Assembly (NCBI RefSeq): GCF_023101765.2
Contig: NC_064216.1
Location: 5,608,501-5,672,500, forward strand
Reading direction: 5' to 3'
Source of the DNA: Spodoptera frugiperda
Taxonomy: Eukaryota > Arthropoda > Insecta > Lepidoptera > Noctuidae
DNA: 64,000 nucleotides
A program made the position numbers and the translations under genes. The notes beneath the pieces were generated by a model that was not told where the DNA came from, did not search any database, and worked only from the letters and a program-made list of their open reading frames with translations. Shown here piece after piece: positions 11,501-26,611 of this stretch (position 1 is the first letter of the stretch; each line of letters starts with the position of its first letter).

Positions 11501-14500
11501 TTATATTGTTTAACATCAAGCAAATAACACTTCTAATGTAATTAAAATAAGGAACATATTTGTAGGAAGTAATTATCAAAGGGCCAGCCCTACTGATATG
11601 CTTTACTTACACACGAAATAATCTACGTGCTTAGTTTGCTGGAACACTAAATCTTAGTAATCGTGTGTGCAGTTGTAATGAGACGGTACGAGGTTCCGTA
11701 TGGGTAATTATAGTACAATCTTGCCTCAATTGCCCTGTTCCTGACGACCATTTCATTTCCCGCAATCATAGCTATTTGTACACATTAAAAATTGTATTTA
11801 ATTTGTTACTAACATAGTAGTTCTTATAGCAATAATGTTTGAAGGAGATGAGGTTTTGTACCCTGTAATTGATCTAACAAAAATATCTAATGCTGATAAA
11901 AATTAATAAGTTTTTGCTCAAATCTTGTTAAACAAATTGAAGATCTAATCTTTAAAGTAACAAGGCTTAGAAGCATTTCTAGTTTTCTTAAAATAAACGT
12001 AAGTACTTTTTATAGCCTAAACGTTTTTCCTAATAGAAGAGGTCTAGCGGAAAAGTTCCACAGTTTTTTGATTTCCTAAAGAAATTACCATCAGCTATGT
12101 TTGGGCGGGCTCGCCGCCCAGGCTTAAGGTCATAGACCCCGCTAATAACTTCCGCTTACCTGCAAACGCTAGTCGTTAGCCTAGACTTAAATCTGTGATG
12201 ACAAAGAGGTTTTATGCAAGTAATGAAAAAGAAAGTTCAGCTCAAAACACTGGTATGATGTGATATTATAGCAGTGAGATTTATCTTTGTATTTTGTTCT
12301 GTAATTTGTACCGTTAGCGCTGGATATAACTATTATGCAGGCTTTATGCAATGTTGTTTTTGTTTGTGATGGAATTACACTGCCTTAAGATAAGTAAGAG
12401 ATAATTTTTAAATGAATGAATAATGAAATACTATTTTACGAATTAGTATCACTACAAAGTTATGCTACAGAACTATGATTTTTTAAACATTCATACTACG
12501 TAACATAACAGCTAATTACTATGTAAATCACAAAATGCTACAAACCATAATATTATATTACCATTTCTAAAGATGCGTAAACGGTAATTACCTAACGTGT
12601 AGTTCTATTGCCTGTTGCCATGCAAGCTCACTAATATCGTATTCACCAAAGGCCACTCAAGTAATCCACAAAGATATTCGGATACAAAAGCAAAGCCGGC
12701 GTAAGTCAGGAGCTGTCTTTAACCTGTCAATGGTTGAAAACTGAAACTTCGACTGTCACTGTACATAGAAACTTGGCGGATCACATGAAACATTCGCCAG
12801 TCACTAGACAATGTCCCTCAAAGCTTTGTGCTTCCTCTCAGACGTCCAACTCGTTCCAGGGCAGACAAAAATGACGTTTTGTTGACAGAACATTGAAGGA
12901 AGCCTTTAAAAACACAAAGGGAAAACGGAGACTGCACATCCTTTCAAAGCTTTGGTAAATTGAAACTGTTAGATGTTTTAATATCTACCTCCAATTATAA
13001 CAAACTTTTCAAACAAAAGTAGCGATAATTCAACTATAACAATCGGACGAATCGTCTAACTTGCTCGTTAGTTATTGACATAGTTTATCGCTGAAATTAG
13101 CTTTCACCGTTTTAGGATCAAACAATAGGCCATTAGAATTTAAGGTGTGAATCAGAGCATTAGAAAATTTCGTTTGTTCAATTGTTTATTGTACAAAACC
13201 AATTTGTTGGCGAGGGCTCAAAACATTACACCCGCATAATGAATCGGGCGATTGATTGAATCCATTGTCGCTTGAAGACTAAGTTCAATCCCACGACCTA
13301 GATCCGACCGCAATACGATTCCAATACTTACTTGCGCATCGCCGGGAGCGATGCAATGCAGATTATTTACTCTGAATACACGCAATATTAGCTATTACAC
13401 CGATGTTATTAAAGATTAGAATTGCATATTGTGTTTGCATTGGTAGCTGGTGGCGAACCTCGATCGGGGATGTTATTGAATGCAGTAATGAGTTCGTTTG
13501 GATTAATTTTGGAGTTTGGAAGTTTGGAGGAGTTATTGGAATATTGTAGCCATATTTTGACCAAACTTTGAGCTTTATTAATTGGATCCAAATGTCTTTA
13601 AAGAGTTGACTGATGACCATGATGGTACTCATTCATTTGTCAGACATAAAAACCTGAATCATTAACACAACATAAAAATCGTACAAATTGGAACAAAACT
13701 TGATAACAAAGGCGAAGAAAACTATGGGAAATCCGTTCGGAACGAAACAACGAAGTGTTTTACATGCATAATTCGAAAACGTAAATGAATTTAACGAATG
13801 GAAGTAATTTTCGCACTAGTCGTGAATAATAAAATTGTTTCTCACGAGAACACTTCACGGTTTGTAAGTCTGATTCTATGCTCGATATTTATGATTTAAA
13901 AAATATTACTACATGTAATATTTCTTGTGCCATTTCTTTTACACATACATACGTAATAATTTAGTGTTTTAATTCATGTACGTATAACTAATTATAATTA
14001 ATTGAATTACTTGAAACGAGTTTTTATTTTATGTGGATATTATTAAACAATAACTTTTTAATGTTTCCTTTAATAAACGTCGGACGTCTTCGTTAATGCA
14101 GGGTTTCTTAATTGCATTGGTTGTTGCAACGGTTAGGTTACCTACAGCGTTAAAAGAATGATTGAATACTGAAACAATTCTTTTTAGTTTAATATTTTAA
14201 AGGAATGCTTTTTAAATTTGAATTGTTAGAAATAGGAGTGCACAATCACTTTTCCCTCTACCTTTCATATCTTTCAATAATATTTTATTCACAAAGCGAG
14301 GTGTACGTTGTACGCTGCACTGGCGTTAGATTTGATTTGAACAATTCACAGCAGATTGATAGCGATTCTATTTGCCAGGATTGTTCGGAACACACCACGG
14401 AATTTTATCAATTGATTGATTCAACAAAAAAACGTCGATTTCAACAGCTGCATCGGTCTATTTTTTGCGGTCGTCTGTCAATATTTGGTAGGATTGTAGT

Positions 14501-16262
14501 ACTACACAAATATTACATTTATATGGTTTCGATTTCCAATAGTAGGTTTGATAAGGGTTATTGCGTAATGTTTTTCTGTTGTATGATGGAAATATAAGTA
14601 ACACTATACCATATTTTTTATTCATATACTCCAAACTAGGTAACTTGTGAACATTTTACTAGTTACCTAAGTATTCCAGAATCTATGATATCAAAAATCA
14701 GAACTACCAAAAATATTTTTCTAGATCTGAGAATTATTTTGTATTAAGCTTGGCTGTGGCAGCTGTAGTACTTACATGACCACTCTACCAACGACTCAGT
14801 ACAGGACATAAAGCCCTACAATTAATTATTCAGTTACAAAACAACAAAATGAACTGTCAACGTTACTAGATTTACAAGTTGTTCACTTCTACGATAGATT
14901 TACAACAAATTACCAATGCAACATCAATCAACATTACATTTCCGCCATTTAAATCAGTGTAACGACAACATAGAAAACACCCATAAAGTCAGAATCTGGA
15001 ACACTTTTATAGATTTGGCAATGTTACTTGATCGTAAGATTAGGTCAATAAACTTTGGACTTTACTACTATGTATCTTTTGGTTGTTAACTGTTTAAAAC
15101 TTTTTTATCCATACTAAAAATAAAATGTTTGTTTTTTAATTTGTCGGATAGAATAAGATATGATGGGGCATTTTCATTTAGAACTTATTAACAGAGAATG
15201 TCTACAAAATCCTTTTTTTTTACTAAGCCATTTTTTCCCTTTGACGGTGCAGGCAAAACCGCAGGTTACAGCAAGTTGTTAATAAATAAAAGGTTTAGTT
15301 ACAAGCGAGTGCATTTGACAGAATACCAATTTACGAGCTAGCCTAACTCAAACTGTGAAAGTTTAATATTAACTTCGACCTGGTAATATGCTCTCAAGGG
15401 TACATTTCACAAAATTTATTGAAAGAAAAGTATTGCTATTTACTTTAATAAATTTTCTTAGTAGCCTAAAGACGTCAAGTTTGTCTCTTGAATATTGTGT
15501 TGGATAAATTTTGACACAGACGCATGCAGATCAACCTATTCCAATCTAAAAAAAATATCAGATGATTTAGAACTTTAATTTGTTGTGAAATAAAGTCGAA
15601 AATGTTTTGTAGATGTTTGACAGATTGAGGGATGTGTATGTGCTGTTGTTTCTACGTTAAGAAGTTAAGCAGTGAAGTATAGCGTGGTTGTGTGTGAAGG
15701 TGGAGTCTTTAGAATATATTAAATTCCTCAGCCACTCGTAACTTATACGTGCTTAGCGAAGCGAGACGAATGAACAAGCTTCTTACTTGTTACGTCGCAG
15801 TCTCACACTGTCATTAAACCTAACACAAAGATATTTTAATCCTGCCTACACCAATTTCCCGAACATCCCTAAGGCATAATTATTTCTTTCTTCAGTCAGT
15901 TAGTATTACACAATTTTTAATTGTCTTAATTACACTTCATTCTTAATTATTTTAATAATAGTTGATTACGAACGTTCCTTTTTCGCTATTAAAATGGGAG
16001 TGTTATTGAGTACCTATAATTTTAAACATACAGGAAGTTTCAATGAGCAACGCGTTCGATTTATGAATATTAATTTGGGAGGCAAACGAATTTTTATATC
16101 AATTCGTAACGTACATATTGGTTGGCGAAATCAATAACATGCCAGTATGATAAACTTTTTGATTAAGCGTTGCTGGCAGCTTGGTTTTAAATACAGAATA
16201 CTACTTACTTATCAAAAATAGAACTGGAATATGTCAACGATAAAAAAATATGTTTATAAATA
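8504..16262. other. Non-coding, no gene supported
   Basis: Several open frames of 60-130 codons occur (the longest at 14205-14597) but none shows a recognisable domain, biased composition or splice context. A more GC-rich patch at about 11215-11340, with repeated CTCGAG/GCTCGA motifs, may be an old repeat. Otherwise the stretch is AT-rich spacer. Confidence 0.5.
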
Positions 16263-16642
16263 CTAGTGGTCGCCTAGTGGTCGAAATTCAACCATATACG
16301 ATTTAATTTACAATACCACTTAACATACGTTCAAGGATAATTTTTATTTAACACAAAGTCAAACAAACTCTTTTATAAAACTCTATTCATATGAGACGTC
16401 AATATCATCGCAATGTCTATCGATTTTGACGTTTTGTCAAATACGATCAGATACTATGCATGTGTGTGTAATGTTTTATTTATTGATTTAATGTACTTTA
16501 TAAGCATTATTTTTGAAAAATATTAGCGTTCTTCACTTCTCCTACACATAAACTATAAGTGTACCAAATTTTATGCTCCTACGTCGGCGCAATTTTCGTA
16601 AATAGCGGTCCAAAGATTTTGCATCACGTATTAATATATAGA
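16263..16642 (-). mobile_element. Non-autonomous Helitron, 380 bp (copy A)
   Basis: Read on the minus strand it begins TCTATATATTAATACGTGATG (preceded by A) and ends CTAG (followed by T), with a subterminal palindrome GGTTGAATTTCGACC (16279-16293, one mismatch) 12 bases before the CTAG. These are Helitron hallmarks. It is the same length as, and clearly homologous throughout to, the + strand copy at 58050-58429. It has no open reading frame of note. Confidence 0.82.
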
Positions 16643-19600
16643 TTAAAGTCAAAGCCCTCATTTTAAATAGATTTGTTGATATATTTAGTTGGCATAATAT
16701 ATTTTTGCGCCTATTTTATTAGGTACATATTATTTTTTCATATTTCGAAAAAAATATTGAATTCACTTATAAAAAAAACACAAATTCTCTTTTTAAACTT
16801 TAGAGTAATAGTGCAAATTATATTTTATAATCATAGACTAGCTAATGTCTAGCCTTTTTGATTATAGAACACGGATTAAAGTGCTAATTACGTTAGGCTG
16901 GCGTCACACGCATTTGCTCACAGAGTGTGTTAATTATTTCGTAATTATGCGTTGATGTGCTGTTACCGTGTTTCTCCTTTACTGGATGGGTTTTGCCGCA
17001 TCATTTCTTGCACGCTTTCTCTTACCGGACCTTATGTTCCGTTTTAAGGCATTCAGCAACCATCCGCATTCTGCATTGTCATACAAGTAATTTAAATGTG
17101 AATCCCTTAACGTATTTGTTTGGCTTTACTGTTATAACAACTAGCTTGCGTGTCAAATCATTATGGAAGTTCAGGCCGTCCCATACATTCATCTCGGACG
17201 ATTTTTTAAACATTACTCCTTCACAAACAAAGCTTTTGGGCTAACAATGTGTGTCGAGTAACTGTTTCTGTCGTGGACAACCTGTTCATATCTCGAGGCT
17301 TGCTTTTTGTTTTGTTCTTTTTTTCGAGTAGTTATGCAAATTACTACCTACATTTAAGTCGTGATAAACGGCAGTTACAAATGTCTTTATTACGAGGTCT
17401 ACGATGATTTAATACAGATACTTACATAAATAGACCTAGTTTATCACTATAATGACAAACTCGTGAATAGAAAACTTTTTTGCGAAGTAGTTGTACGAAT
17501 TCAGTTTTGTTTTGACGGAATTCGAACATCGAATGCGCTCGAATTTCAAACTCATTCACTAGTTTATTTAAATTTTATTTTTTATTTATTCGAATGTTTA
17601 TGGCCTCTATTAACGATTTTATATATTTTTTTAAATTCAAAACCACCAATTCTTTGGTGGAACAGTTCTATTGTCATTCTAGGGTATGGTATGTAATGCC
17701 AATTTTATTTGGGCACTCATTACTAGGTCTAGAGCTTCATAAGCTCATAATGGCATTCACGAGTACGGCGGTGCATGCGAAATTAGCACTGCAGCATTTT
17801 TGTGCAGCACAATGATGCAATCCCAGAGCTCAGCATTCGCTTTGTAAGGGAAATACTCACATTCATGATTGTGAACTTTTTGAATAAAGCCATATTCGCT
17901 GGTAGACGTGTGTAGTGGTTCATTACATGACGTATGCCATAATGATATACATTCCACTAGTTTGTTTTGCTTTTGCATCTTTTTAGTATGTCATCGACAC
18001 TGTAAGGTTGTGTTGGTGTCAATAATTGGAGAGTGAAGGCCGGGCAGAGCTATATCGATCACAATAGCAGTAATCTATTATTCATATGTCACTAACGCCT
18101 CATTCAGTACGCACGAGAAGTTACACAATGCAAAAATAACAAGCGCATTCGGAGTACGCACTTGCGTCATTGCAGACTGTACTTAGTAACAGTAATGTTT
18201 AAATTTGGAATCAAATAGGCATAATATGAGCAAAAATCTCCAGGTACTGGCTGATTAGTTAAAAGTCGCTATAGACAATCATGATTTTCGAAGTTTAAAT
18301 AGGTTTTAGGGTATTAAAAAAATATTTAAAAATAATTATTAAGACTTTTATTTTCTCGGAAGAACAACATTTAAACAATAGTTATCCAAAAACGCACAAA
18401 GCGGATCAGTCCGTAGAACATCCAATTTCATAGAAAATCTAAATTCATTCCATACAATTAATATTCCCTTTAAAACAATACCCTCATATGAAATATCCAT
18501 ACATGCAAACAAAGTTTCTTCGATCGTATCAAAGTTACCTACTTACCTTGTCAGAATGGGGATCATTTCTTACACGTCTGCAATGAAAACAATAGACAAT
18601 CATGCAGCAACGCGTTATTAGCCCAGTTTGTAAACAAACTTAATAACAGAGTAACGCAAATATCTGTTACACATAAAGATGTGAAGATAGCATATACAAT
18701 TCGTATTGTTGATTTCAAAACCGATGGTAATGAGAAACTTAGGGTCTATGCTGTTGATGGACTATGGGACTATGAAGGGTTTACTATTGTCTGTATAAGT
18801 GGAAATTGCCTTTGATTGTAAATATAAGAAGTAACTATCCAGTTTCAATATAATTTTCCTTATTATCTGTCATTTATACCTTTATGAAACTAGAAACTGA
18901 CTTCAATATCATAAAAATAAAATAAAAATGCTCAATGTAAACACAATCCCATTCTGTTACTGAAGTCATATCCATAGAACAAAATTAAACTGAAATTGTA
19001 CAAAACGAAACATATTGAATGCAATATTTGAGATTAACATTTTTCGATCATAGAAATATATAGAGCTTTAAGACCTCTAGTCTCTAGTGAAGCGGTCTTC
19101 ATACCGATTATTGGAGGAAAAATTTGAATTCACAGCTCTTTTCGGTCAAACCGTAACTATGCAAAAGAACAGTATTATTCTAATCTGACCTTTACAAAGG
19201 AAAACAAATAGAGGCTCGTGCTGAGAAATGAATTAAAAAAGTTGAGGACCGAACTGATAACAGATTGCAACGCTCATTTAACGCTCCGATAAACGCAATT
19301 ATACGGCGGGGATCTAGGAAGAGTACTTTTCGCTCTCATTCACGTTTTTAATGCTACCTTTTACGTCTTGGAATGTTAAAATCAGATTTTCCTAATTCAC
19401 GCCTTGTTTATTAGCCTACTTTATCTGTAGTAACTAGATTTAATTTCGGGTGTAATATTTTTTTGATGAAAAATTATCACTTCTGTGATTGTATTATATT
19501 ACGCCAGCATAGAAACACTGTCATCAGCATTACTTGCGATATTGTAAAAAAATATTGAATTAAAATATCGTATATTACTTTTATGCTAATAACTTTTATT

Positions 19601-22600
19601 GGACAACGCGACAGTTACAAAACAAATAACTTTTTATCAAAGATTTTGTTAACATATTCAGTTATTGTGAATGCGTATAATGAAACTAAACAATTAATGA
19701 AATATACTTAAATATCTTTTGGACGCTAAAACGTGCGATATTTACAGATTACAGCTAGCTCTTACGTTAAAAAAGACCTAAAACAATAACTTTTACAAAT
19801 TTGAAGCAGGTCGTTAAATAATTTTATTGCTTCGAGTAGCAAAACCAAATAGCAATAACCATAAAGTGACGATATCGGAACGTGTAGCCACATAACAGTA
19901 CGTAATCAGACATTCGACATAAATATGATAGTCACGATTGCTTTTCGGGAAAATAGAACTTCTGTGTAATTTTCTGAATACTTAATAGAGTTCATATTCG
20001 CTTGAGTTTCACTCTTGTGAAAAATTGATCGTGGTTTCAAAGTAAGAAAGTGATCTTATAATTTTCATACCTTCAAAGTAACGTGTAAGGTATGTTATGG
20101 GTACTAGTTATCTTAAAACATTAACTAATAAGGTAGAAGATTTTTTTTGTTGTTTACTAGGATCAATATTGTGTTAGAACTAAAAGTACAAAATCGTTTA
20201 GAAACAGCCTGTATCAAATAATTGAATTTCCACCAGTGCGAACTAAAATAATAGTTAGAAAATCATTCCGAGAATTAAATAAATATAATGAATGTAAAGA
20301 AGTAGGTACACTTCATACAATGCGAGTATTAACAAACCGATGTAAAGGAAAAACAAACAATTAGCACAAGTCCCGTCCGTACTTTAATATTTAAGCTCAA
20401 AATCTTGTGTAAACACAAACAATGGCCGACAAGTTCTGCTTTATCTTTTCATGAAAGGCTCAAGATACATTGCAATATCTCAAATCACCGCAGCCGTCAT
20501 TCTGAATGTAATGTTTAAATAATGCTTACATTTGATACTGTGCCGTGTGAGGCACCTTTATCTCGGAAACGAGTAAATGGCACAGCAATATCGTTAGTAT
20601 CAGACAGTGAACAATAGGACCACGTAGACATCCCCTCGCCTCGCTATTTAATGAACAAGAGATATCCCTGTTTCACTGCCTAAGTTGATAACGCATTCGA
20701 ACTCTTTGGTTGTTTATGACTGATGTTTACGTTGACAGGCTGTTCAGAGTGTTACCTTTGCCTTTCATTTTGTCAACGTTCTATTTTCAAATAACGCGTG
20801 ATACGCTTGTCAACGACCTCGTAGTGACAGTTCACAGGGGTTGAAAATAGCTAAGGGCAGACAACAGATGAAAGTTTTAGTTACGTACTTTTGTCGTGTA
20901 TTTTAATTAATTTTATTCATTAAAATAATACATATTGTAATTAAACGTATTGCTGTTTAGAATTCTAATAGAAATAAGTATTTTTTCTTCGTTAATAACA
21001 CAAGTTAATAGCAGACTAATTTGACTATCATCAATATTCAATCGGAAGATAAGACAACGATTGATCAATTTATAATGGGTTAACCTTCGATTATCATATT
21101 TGCTGACGTCACAAGGATATGAGCACAATGCTATTGTGACGTACAATGTCGCTTAGAATTGGAGTGAGTCTCGACAACAATGCTCGAGAATGCAGTTAAG
21201 CTTATCTGTTATCATTGTTTGAAATGAGATAATGCTGTTCAGCTTTAGTGCTGACACGTGTTAACAGGTGAAACCGTTACACGATTCTCTCATTAACACG
21301 TCACTATTGTTTTGAAAATATTAAAAAGTTAATGAACAATACGTCATAACTGTTACTTATAAACAAAAATAGTCACATACAATTCACAACGCTGCCAAAT
21401 GAAAATACATAAAGCTATGTTAGTATTTAAAATTAAAATTAGAACACGTATAAAATAATAAAAACATTTAATTTGAAAATAAAAATACTGAAAAGATATA
21501 ACACCTCTTTTGTAACTGGCCACTTTGACTCTCCAGAAAAGAAAAATGTTATAAAGAGCGTTCCATTTTCAAATTACAACAATCGTTTAGTTTTCGTCTT
21601 TTGTTCAGTGCAACACACATTTTATTTGCTTACGTGAAAATTAAAAACATCTTCATATACTTAAGTACTTGATAAACCTATGTGACAGATAGCTCATCAT
21701 TCATACAAATTACGTTCTTAATTCAAATTTATCTGGGACATAGCGGCTATCCAGACATTGTGAAACAGGCCCTAAATCTCTAAAATCGTTTAGATTTTGT
21801 TAACATTTCAATTTAACTAGTACTGTAGGCTTGTTTCAATAGAAGTTTCACTGTTACCGCCATGTCGTGCCCCGACAATGCAGTGTGAACGGCGACCACA
21901 TCGAAGCAATTTACTTTCCAATCATGAAGCGATGGCGGACAACTCAAATAGTGCTCCATGTAACAACAAATATTGCTCTACTGACTCCTAAAAGGTACGA
22001 GACACGAGTCTCTTTTACTTTTAGTGTTTTCTCTCTAAATTCAAAGGCTATTAGATAAATACGTCTACGGTTTTCTTTTGTTCATGTGTGTATGTGAACT
22101 GTTTTTCGATAGGTTTTTCTATAAGTAATGCACTATTGTGTGGGAGAGCCATCGACCGGGGTGATGCGACGGCCTCACAGAACCAACGTGAAACAAAGCT
22201 TGCGTTGTGTAAAAAACTATTCATAATTTGTAAACACATATTTATAACTAAATAGTTAATCAAGTTGTTAAAATCATAATACCTAAATGAAATGATTAAT
22301 ATCGTGTTGTAAGTGGTTGTTATAACAAAAATACACATAAAATGCCCATTAGAGCGTAACAATTAAATTAACAATGTGACGTCACGGATGACGTCATCAG
22401 ACATTTCCAATTCGCGGATAGCAAAGTAATAAACCGTTATATTTATGTGACGAGAACGGGACTAGGTAAAAGTTTTCCAATAACTAAATGGAGACTGCAT
22501 TTGCTAAATGAAATACTGTAACCGAATGTTTATTTTGTGCTTTATTCATATTTTAGGCGTAGTAAGAATATGGTGTTATTTGTATTTGTGTTCATTCATT

Positions 22601-25285
22601 CATGTTGTTATTTTTGGTCTATGTATGTAAGTATGTGTGGGTGGAATAGATAATATAGTAGGTATTGTTAGCAAAAACTGACCTAACATAACATTAATGT
22701 ATTTTTCGTGTTTTGTTTTTAGAACCTTTTCATTGTTTCCACGTATAAGTACTTAGGTACTTTCACATTTCGATATAGGAACTGGTAATTGAGATTTTTA
22801 AAATTAAAAACAACACTAGTATGACGATTTTGGTAAAATCTTTCAAAAGATTTTCAGCGGTATAACAATTTAAATTTAGTTATAATACATGTATGAAATG
22901 TAATACAATTTTCTGTTTCGCGCCAATGTATTTGCACGCATCATAGACTAATCAAAGATATATTTTTTCAAAACTCTATGCACCATAGACTACTAAAAAC
23001 TCTATGGACGATTGACTGCTTAAAATTCTATTGTGACATAGACCGATAACTCTACTAAATGAGAATGCACGTAACACTAGACACCAAATTCCCACTACGA
23101 AGAATAATAACATTTGACCAATCAATTTAAGAAAAAAACAAAAGAAATTGATCTCTATAATAGAATCAAGTACCCACTTTATTCTCCAATCAAAACAACA
23201 CGAGGAAATATAACTGTCATAGCAACTGTGTAATGGCGATCGCGTTACGTAATTAGGGCGTTGATATGAAATCATAGCACATGGTAACTGTTGTGGTATA
23301 TGAATGGCAGTTTCAAGTAATTCACGACAATAATAAGGAAGTAATAGTCAAGTAAAAATCTTGAATGTTGTAATGTAACCACATAATGGTTAACGGTGCA
23401 TGGTTAACAACATGATTGTTACGTTTTGTTCATATACCTGTTTATTAAAAGAGACAGTTTGTTTCGGCATTTCTTCTCAGAGTAGTCGGATAGGAAATCG
23501 GCCTCATCTAGTTATTTCAAAGATTGACGTGTAAAAGTGTTATCTTATAACCAACTTGCAAAAATCATTTATTATAATAGTCACTTTTGGACAATTAACA
23601 TACTGTATCTCAAGTAATAATCTAGTGCCATAAGCTTTGTCTTGTTTCAAAAAATGTTGCCCCACACTAGAATTTCCTCCTGTGTCACGTGTTTTTACAA
23701 ACATACAAGTTCACTTACACATGACACCCAGACCCGAAATAACAATTTGTGGATCAGACAAAGAGTTGCTCTGTGCGGAAATCGTTGCCCGCTACCGCGC
23801 CAACCATGTAGTCTATAAGTAATAAGTATGACATAATTCTAGACTCACCCGTAGGTAACTGGACTCATTACTAGTGAAAAGTCGCTTTTAAACTATATGT
23901 GTGCACCTTTGCTTACTCTCTGGGGATTAAAAGGTGCAATGTTAATAAGAATTCTCTCTTAAGATACTTAACGCCTTAATAAGACATAGTACATAAAGTA
24001 GGTTTATTTTTAGACATTTCTTAGAGCTAAGGAATTTGCCGCTAATGGAGAAAAATTGTATACAAATATTTATTTACTCTGCAGACATACATAGAAATCG
24101 AATAGGTAACAATTTCTCTTTTATAGCCCCATACCTTATACGGATGACATTCTTATATCGCTATAGAAATGGTTATTTCTTGTCTCGCCATATAATGTTT
24201 GCTGCAAAATAATCTTAAACATCTATTGTATAAAGACTATTTTTATTAAAGACAAATTCCTTTTAAGCATCTGAGACATTTTTTCTATTGTCTTAAAATG
24301 TGGTGTCTATTACACTGTATTGCAGTGCTAAACTAAATCGAACAAATGCTTAAGTCTTCTTATTTTAAAAATAATCCAAAAGAACTAAATTCTATATATA
24401 TACATTACCGAAATGTTACGACCGATCTAAACTTGTGGATGCAGTCGGCCGGGTTAGGCGAGACGGATTTAGCACGAAGCATTTTAGTATCAACTTATCT
24501 TGTTGTTCTTACCACAAATAAATATTTAACAAGGAATTTTATATATGTATTGCCAACATAAGTAAACAAACCAGTGTTATAAAGTGCATACTACATAAAA
24601 TTTAAATCCGCTGCTTTTTCAGTGCTCATCTTTCAACGTAGTTGCTTTTCATTCGACTGTGAATTAGCACCTTGTTAACACTACTTCAAAACGTTACAAG
24701 CCACTACTTACATTTCATGGAACGCGTAAAACTAAAGATAACAAGCTAAATATGTACAGGCGGTAAGAGCAAGTTTCTTTTGCTAACGTAATTAGTTTTT
24801 TTGTCCTCGCTACGCGCAATGAATATTTTTTCAACCGGCCGAGCAGCCACTTTCTGTTGCCTCATTTCTTACGAGTTTTCTGAACCTAACACTCGTGTTA
24901 ATGATAACATAATTAATACTACATTTACCCCTGTCTCCTCATACAGAATAATTACGAGAAAACGATGTTCAAATGTGTTTCAGGTGTGAAAACATTTGGG
25001 TTGTTTTATGAAGCTTCCCGTGGTAATGGATTCACATACCCGAGTGAATACTATGTATTACGGTTATTCCGCAGAAATTTAACTGTAATTAGAGTGAATT
25101 AATCTTTCTTGGTACATCAAATTAATAAAGGTTTACGTTTGTTTGTATTTATGATAAAATGAGATACTTTACGTTTCATTATACACAACCACAACATTGT
25201 ATCTTGGATGATTGTGACATTTTTAAAGTCACTTTTAATTAATAATTACAAACCATGTTATTTCAGATTGTGGTAATTATAAATA
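16643..25285. other. Non-coding, few recognisable elements
   Basis: No gene supported. A 60-base segment at 21716-21773 is an inverted copy of 48965-49024 (listed separately). Remaining sequence is AT-rich spacer with short chance open frames. Confidence 0.5.
21716..21773 (-). repeat. Terminus of a shared interspersed element (copy 1)
   Basis: The segment from ATTCAAATTTATCT to CCAGACATTGTGAAACAGGCC matches the reverse complement of 48963-49026 over about 60 bases. The boundary at GGGCCTGTTTCACA looks like an element end, but no matching opposite terminus was found nearby, so this may be a truncated or decayed DNA transposon. Confidence 0.6.
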
Positions 25286-25362
25286 CAGTAGAGTCCGTTT
25301 ATAATGACATCGAAAGGAATTGACAAACACGTCATAATAAGCGGACGTCATACAAAGCGTTA
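25286..25362 (+). repeat. Pogo-like terminal inverted repeat fragment
   Basis: CAGTAGAGTCCGTTTATAATGAC preceded by TA resembles the CAGTA-type ends of pogo/Tigger-like DNA transposons, and the inner ATAATAAGCGGACGTCAT repeats the GTCCGnTTATnATGAC theme in inverted form. No matching right end was identified, so this is a solo terminus or heavily deleted element. Confidence 0.45.
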
Positions 25363-25790
25363 TGTATAAATGAAAATCTTTTTTATGTAAATATGTATGT
25401 ATTAAGTATTTTAATACAGAAACATAGTATATTTGCATATGTGTAAGACCATATTAAATCAAAATCAAAATTGCACGTAATCAGCAGATTATTATAATAA
25501 CACATACAAGTGTATTTTTTATTGTAAGTACATAATCTGTAATTTTTGTCTGCTTTTGTTTCTTCATTTTATTGTAAAAACAGACTCTCACACTATTGTG
25601 TATAGAAGACATAGCTATGGTCGTGTCATTTGTTAGGTATTAGAAGCTGTAATTAAGTGTGGCGGTCCTAATGATCCTATAATGTCAGAGAAGGCGATAG
25701 TTTTATTGTTACATTCACTGAAAGACGTCATATGCTTTGATGTCTTCGAGTAGGTTTGAATGAACGTTGTTTATGAATTACGCTGGCAAT

Positions 25791-26611
25791 TCAAGTAAAT
25801 TATTTTTATTTTCATTCATAATTTACTGAACGTAGTAATAAATAACACTATAATTCATCGTACCTACATGAGCACTTGTGTTCAGAAATCATGCATGAAA
25901 TCTTTGAAATAATATTTTAGGTCATTGACCGCTTCTTGTAAATATTAGGTGAGAATACAAATGACATAAAAGCATGAAGGATTATTACGCTAAGGTGCGC
26001 ATGAAGCCTAACAAACGCGGATACTTGATATACAAAATCCGCACAATTACAGGTACATGTCTTCACCAAATAGGTAATTATTCCATTTTTTATTTGATTT
26101 CATTAGTTTTCTTTCCGTTCCACATTGGCTGACATTGTATCGTAATTATCATAAAAAACAATTTTAATTGCAATTAGCCGTCAATCGAATTGGATACGGC
26201 TGACGTAGGCCTCAAGTAAATTATTTATATTTTCATTCATAATTTACAGAACGTAGTAATAAATAACACTATATTTCATCGTACCTACATGAGCACTTGT
26301 GTTCAGAAATCGTGCATGAAATCTTTCAAATAATATTTTAGGTCATTGACCGCTTCTCGTAAATATTAGGTGAGAATACAAATGACATAAAAGCATGAAG
26401 GATTATTACGCTAAGGTGCGCATGAAGCCTAACAAACGCGGATACTTGATATATGTTATCCGCACAATTACAGGTACATGTCTTCACAAATAGGTAATTA
26501 CTCCATTTTTTATTTGATTTCATTAGTTTTCTTTCCGTTCTACATTGGCTCATTGTATCGTAATTATCATACAATTTTAATTGCAATTAGCCGTCAATCG
26601 TATTGGATACG
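25791..26611. repeat. 421-bp tandem duplication
   Basis: The block from 25791 to about 26208 recurs from 26212 to about 26611. Both copies begin TCAAGTAAATTATTT and include the shared string ACGCTAAGGTGCGCATGAAG. Copies differ by scattered substitutions and short deletions. The sequence is non-coding, with no terminal repeats or transposon hallmarks, so a local duplication event is more likely than two insertions. Confidence 0.9.

Noticed and set aside
14205..14597. 130-codon open frame
   Set aside because: No recognisable domain, no splice context, AT-driven composition and no neighbouring exon.
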